Source: Cyclobacteriaceae bacterium
Lineage (GTDB): Bacteria > Bacteroidota > Bacteroidia > Cytophagales > Cyclobacteriaceae
DNA: 64,000 nt
Direction of reading: 5' to 3'
NCBI GenBank assembly: GCA_028285445.1
Contig: JANQPQ010000056.1
Span: 364,053-428,052, forward strand
Positions 61,901 through 64,000 of this stretch are shown here, in pieces. Each line of letters opens with the position of its first letter. Position 1 is the first letter of the stretch. Under the pieces are notes generated by a model. It searched no databases. It had not been told where the DNA came from and worked only from the letters and a program-made list of their open reading frames with translations. Position numbers and translations under genes: made by a program.

Positions 61901-64000
61901 GCTGCTACTGGAGTGACGGAATAAGTAACTTCACTTACTGTGGTAAGGTTGTTTGTAAGATTATCGGAAATCAAACCAACACCGCTTGGGGTTGCACCAG
62001 AAACTGATCCGAGGGTTACTGCACTCGTCCAATTGAAAACTGTTCCTGCAACGTCGCCAGTTGGAATGAAGGAGGCATTTTCACCAGAGCAAACAGTTTG
62101 CGTTGTTGTTACATTATTGACGTTTGGAGTGGGATCTACAGTTATTACTACTTCTATGAAGTCTCCGATACAAATACCAGGATTCGCCGTCGCCGATCTT
62201 GGCGTAATTGTATATGTTACAGTTTGGCTAGTAAACGTAGGGTTATTTAGAATGTCAGCAATTACAGCACCATCTGTAAGGCCTGTAACGGGAGTCGTAA
62301 AGCCACTGACTCCGCCTGTAGCTGATACAGTGTAATCAAATGTAACTGGACCGCTGCTTGGCACTGTAGAGCTATTCAGCGTTATAGCAGTCATGTCATC
62401 ATCACAAATCGTTTGGGAAGTAGGGGTTGCGGTAACTACAGGGTCTGGGTCAATTGTAACCTCAAAATTAACAGGTGTACCCACGCAGCCATTTGCCGAA
62501 GGTGTTATGGTGTATCTCACTCTACCAATGGTATTAATTGTATTGGTAAGTATATCGGTAATATCACCACTTCCACTTGGACTGTTCCCAACTACGGTTC
62601 CCAAGGTAACAGTACTGGTCCAGGTAAAAACGGTTCCAGCTACATCACCAGCGGGGAAGAATGAAGCCAGATCTCCAGAACAAATGTCTTGTGTAAGTAA
62701 AGGGTTGTTTACATTCGGAGTAGGATCAACCCTCACATCAACTGACTCCATCACCACTGGACAGCCATTAGCACTTACGGTAAAAGTATAGGTTACAACC
62801 TGAGCAGTACTGTTGGTATTAGTCAGAGTTTCTGTTATAGTACCATTATCGCCAACACTCCCAGCAATAGAGTAATCCACGCTGCCTGTCACACCGCTTG
62901 GGTAGGACGCCACCAGGGAAATATCGCCATTCCCCGTCGGTGTGGTATAGTCTATATCAACTGCAAAACCATCGCAAACAACCGGATTGTTATTCACTAT
63001 GCTTTGTGCTGATACCGGGTTCACGGTTACTACGTAATTCTGAGTCGTTGCATTGACACAACTCTCCGAACCAGGGCCTGTGGCTGTAACCACGTACGTC
63101 ACAGTTTGAATGTTGTCTGTTGTATTCGTCAGAATATCCGTAATCGTACCGATACCATTGGTGTTACCTGTTATACCAGTTGGAGTACCGCTATTGTAGG
63201 TAAAGATAGTACCCGCTACATCACTTGTTGGTGTGAAACTTAATTGATCACCACTGCATATAGTAATTGCTCCTGGCAAGTTCATAAAGCCTGGTGTTGG
63301 ATCCACCTGAACATCAACTGCTGTAATTACATCTGCGCAGCCATTGGCACTTGCGGTAAATGTGTAGGTTACGGTTTGTGGTACGCTGGTAGCATTATCT
63401 AAGCTCTCAGTGATACTACCTGTTGTTCCAATCGCTGTTGGTGCACTATAGTCTACACTTCCGGTAACACCCCCTGGGTAGGTTGCCGTCAGGCTTATTG
63501 ATCCATTTTCAGTTGGTGTACTATAATTGATATCTACGCCTACTCCCTCACATACTATCGCCTCATTGTTTGTGATTGTCTGACTCACCTCCGGATTCAC
63601 AGTGACTACATAATTCTGGGTAACAGGATTAACACAATTTAATGGTCCAGGTCCGGTTGCAGTAATTACATATGTCACGGTTTGAATATTGTCCGTGGTG
63701 TTGGTTAGAATGTCTGTTATTGTCCCAACGCCGTCCGTGTTACCCGTTACACCTGAAGGCGTACCGCTATCGTAACTAAGAACTGCCCCAACTATATCAC
63801 TGGCTGGCGCGAAATTCAATTGATCACCGCTGCAAATTGTAATAGCGCCTGGTAAGTTCGTGAATCTAGGGAAGGCGGTGATCGTCAGGGTCATAACATC
63901 GAACGCTACATCGCAGTCGCCAACTGGATCATTCGTCGTTAAGGTAAGGTTCACCGTGCCAGCAAGGATATCTCCTGCACCTGGCGTATAGGTCGTCGAT
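58918..64000 (-). CDS. Giant secreted repeat protein with PKD domains, Omp28-like domain and T9SS sorting domain (partial)
   Basis: The frame is open to the right edge, so the N-terminus is missing; about 1690 residues are visible. From the visible start there are ~100-residue beta-sandwich repeats, each with an ICSGD/VCxG cysteine motif and TVTYTFT/NYVVTV strands (to ~61800). Two PKD domains follow at ~60680-61060 (WDFGDG twice), and a MAM/jelly-roll-like domain from ~60500 (PYFQDFDSGTGGW). Next is an Omp28-like segment (~59600-59910), then a C-terminal type A sorting domain (58921-59170: LSIYPNPVQDILNF... IKNGIYFVVVS). It is a T9SS cargo displayed or released at the surface, possibly an adhesin. 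Plus-strand frames here are antisense shadows. Confidence 0.9.
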   Translation of the reverse strand, partial: STTYTPGAGDILAGTVNLTLTTNDPVGDCDVAFDVMTLTITAFPRFTNLPGAITICSGDQLNFAPASDIVGAVLSYDSGTPSGVTGNTDGVGTITDILTNTTDNIQTVTYVITATGPGPLNCVNPVTQNYVVTVNPEVSQTITNNEAIVCEGVGVDINYSTPTENGSISLTATYPGGVTGSVDYSAPTAIGTTGSITESLDNATSVPQTVTYTFTASANGCADVITAVDVQVDPTPGFMNLPGAITICSGDQLSFTPTSDVAGTIFTYNSGTPTGITGNTNGIGTITDILTNTTDNIQTVTYVVTATGPGSESCVNATTQNYVVTVNPVSAQSIVNNNPVVCDGFAVDIDYTTPTGNGDISLVASYPSGVTGSVDYSIAGSVGDNGTITETLTNTNSTAQVVTYTFTVSANGCPVVMESVDVRVDPTPNVNNPLLTQDICSGDLASFFPAGDVAGTVFTWTSTVTLGTVVGNSPSGSGDITDILTNTINTIGRVRYTITPSANGCVGTPVNFEVTIDPDPVVTATPTSQTICDDDMTAITLNSSTVPSSGPVTFDYTVSATGGVSGFTTPVTGLTDGAVIADILNNPTFTSQTVTYTITPRSATANPGICIGDFIEVVITVDPTPNVNNVTTTQTVCSGENASFIPTGDVAGTVFNWTSAVTLGSVSGATPSGVGLISDNLTNNLTTVSEVTYSVTPVAAGCVGTTTNFVVTVNPIATSDAGLDFEICEDAGAVGLSGFVGGSATDGDWFVVSNGVPANLSTSSYNGGTGEVTATYTLDAGDVSTNIVFELRTNDPDAGGPCVIITDQVNLFVNPLPVVDFFNLPATAAQNDPIINLVGSPVGGTFSGTGIVGSAFAPLLADTGVYNHITYTYTDPITTCTNFKLDSVFVFGVPPVDIPGLDPERCENGSELLLVGDPPGGIFTGPGVTFDGSNYIFNPAVAGAGAHLLEYEFTDINMVTNTAIENIIVNPAPVSDFNVLNFCVRDSIQFQDQSVVDGSIVASQITEWSWDFGDGVSSTKQNPKHLYQNPNDYFVRLTVRTNNNLQCEENITKLVSIGPIPVASFEWQDICNGDFTAFRDRTMLPTGTIDIYTWDFGDGNVVSGPPASTLNITHPDGSITNGTYKDPFHQYVNTGVYDVTIFVTTDKLCTNSFTQKTFILPFTTQTQFPYFQDFDSGTGGWVANADLTSATPSDTSWIWGPPSGSIINAAASGSNAWWTGRNGGTYFPNESSWVDGPCFDFTALERPMIYMDIWSSTDEGFDGAVLQYSIDGGFTWNLVGGLEADGGIEWYNTSSIVGKPGNQPFGDLGWSGKDEGWRRAYHNLDAVKGEPNVRLRVAFGSNADNEPGTDFDGFAFDNVWIGERTRNVLVEQFTNISSQFHNDVITELDRIRNIKANIGVIDLIPLQYHINEPGLDQYNEDNPGGPEARTFVYGVDQPPFTAIDGNTPIENFDGNSFLWDEIDIDKRSLVNPKFGIQIQENPAPSTEINITANITALDTLNEQIKVFIAVVEEEIVTASNDTLRNVLKRFLPDAAGTLFNQAWQLGQMESITENWEIDVQIYDSTKLAAIVFIQSNSNGSNEIYQAEIISLSNKKPPVIVSTDDPFVDELESLSIYPNPVQDILNFELEAPSSRDYTWQIIDQRGVTISEGNLVFRNNRVQIDTKQIKNGIYFVVVSVDNEPAIYKKIAIMHR
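63258..64000 (-). repeat. Imperfect ~576-bp tandem repeat within the giant gene
   Basis: The segment around 63851 and that around 63275 are offset by 576 bases (192 codons). They encode near-identical two-domain modules, both containing NLPGAITICSGDQL and later VTYVxTATGPG. A third, more diverged copy follows at about 570 bases (~62700). This points to duplication of a two-domain module. Confidence 0.7.

Noticed and set aside
61715..62791. Plus-strand frames of 69-132 codons with Val/Thr-rich repeats
   Set aside because: They are mirror frames of the repeated beta domains in the giant minus-strand gene and repeat with the same period.
58918..64000. Tandem repeats considered as a CRISPR array or mobile element
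   Set aside because: The repeat unit is hundreds of bases, in frame and protein-coding, with no short identical repeats and unique spacers.
1..64000. Search by eye for tRNA, rRNA, insertion sequences, integrases and phage genes
   Set aside because: None was recognised; no cloverleaf ending in CCA-like context, no transposase motif and no terminal repeats were seen. A covariance-model scan could still detect a small RNA that I cannot see.

Overview
The window reads as chromosome from a free-living member of the Bacteroidota, most likely a Cytophagales-type bacterium. This is an inference from gene content: a giant secreted protein with a type IX secretion (T9SS) C-terminal sorting domain, two SusC/TonB-type receptors, ExbB/ExbD/TonB genes, DUF5777 and DUF983 proteins, a PadR gene leading two MacB/FtsX-type permeases, a LETM1-related TerB protein, many Bacteroidota-style lipoproteins, and promoters of the TTTG / TAnnTTTG type. 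I see no rRNA, tRNA, CRISPR array, insertion sequence or phage gene. It looks like core and species-level genome, not a mobile island.

Layout. 1-2702: 5' part of a large secreted Rhs-like protein running off the left edge. 2703-3085: divergent spacer with a striking hairpin. 3086-7180: S9 peptidase, DoxX protein, BacNav-type ion channel, MmcQ/YjbR protein, and a tiny coiled-coil gene. 7210-12759: PadR regulator and two translationally coupled permeases, with a near-perfect operator over the promoter. 12873-22579: a long leftward series (TPR protein, outer-membrane barrel, SPOR protein, ExbB, ExbD, TonB-like, FolC, TrmB) that looks like an envelope-energising machine followed by housekeeping genes. 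22712-26964: HolA, fatty-acid desaturase, and a GCS2-like ligase fused to CBS domains. 27100-30149: propeller protein, sterol-desaturase-family hydroxylase, and a frameshifted M28 peptidase. 30294-35126: LETM1/TerB protein, a lipoprotein plus DUF3883 pair, PepSY-like lipoprotein, DUF983. 35134-38741: TonB receptor divergent from a small lipoprotein that ends in a clear terminator. 38882-45463: DUF1295, MsrB, membrane protein, kelch protein, LhgO, secreted unknown, M20 amidohydrolase. 45551-48144: E1-like enzyme with rhodanese domain, ubiquitin-like MoaD/ThiS protein, and Asp-box beta-propeller. 48224-55460: haem/transferrin-type TonB receptor, deoxynucleoside kinase, a cytochrome/YceI/DUF5777 operon, DinB, rhomboid protease, TerB-like protein. 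55613-58912: sigma-54 response regulator with a soluble hybrid kinase. 58918-64000: C-terminal part of a giant repeat-rich T9SS cargo protein running off the right edge.

The most interesting leads are the E1-like/ubiquitin-like/propeller operon, the PadR operator, the palindrome abutting the response-regulator start codon, the TPR/barrel/ExbBD/TonB machine, the acidic-filter ion channel, the GCS2-CBS fusion, the DUF3883 protein with a substituted catalytic motif, and the giant T9SS protein with a cysteine-less Omp28-like domain and a recent internal duplication. Many convergent gene pairs are packed stop codon against stop codon with no visible terminator.
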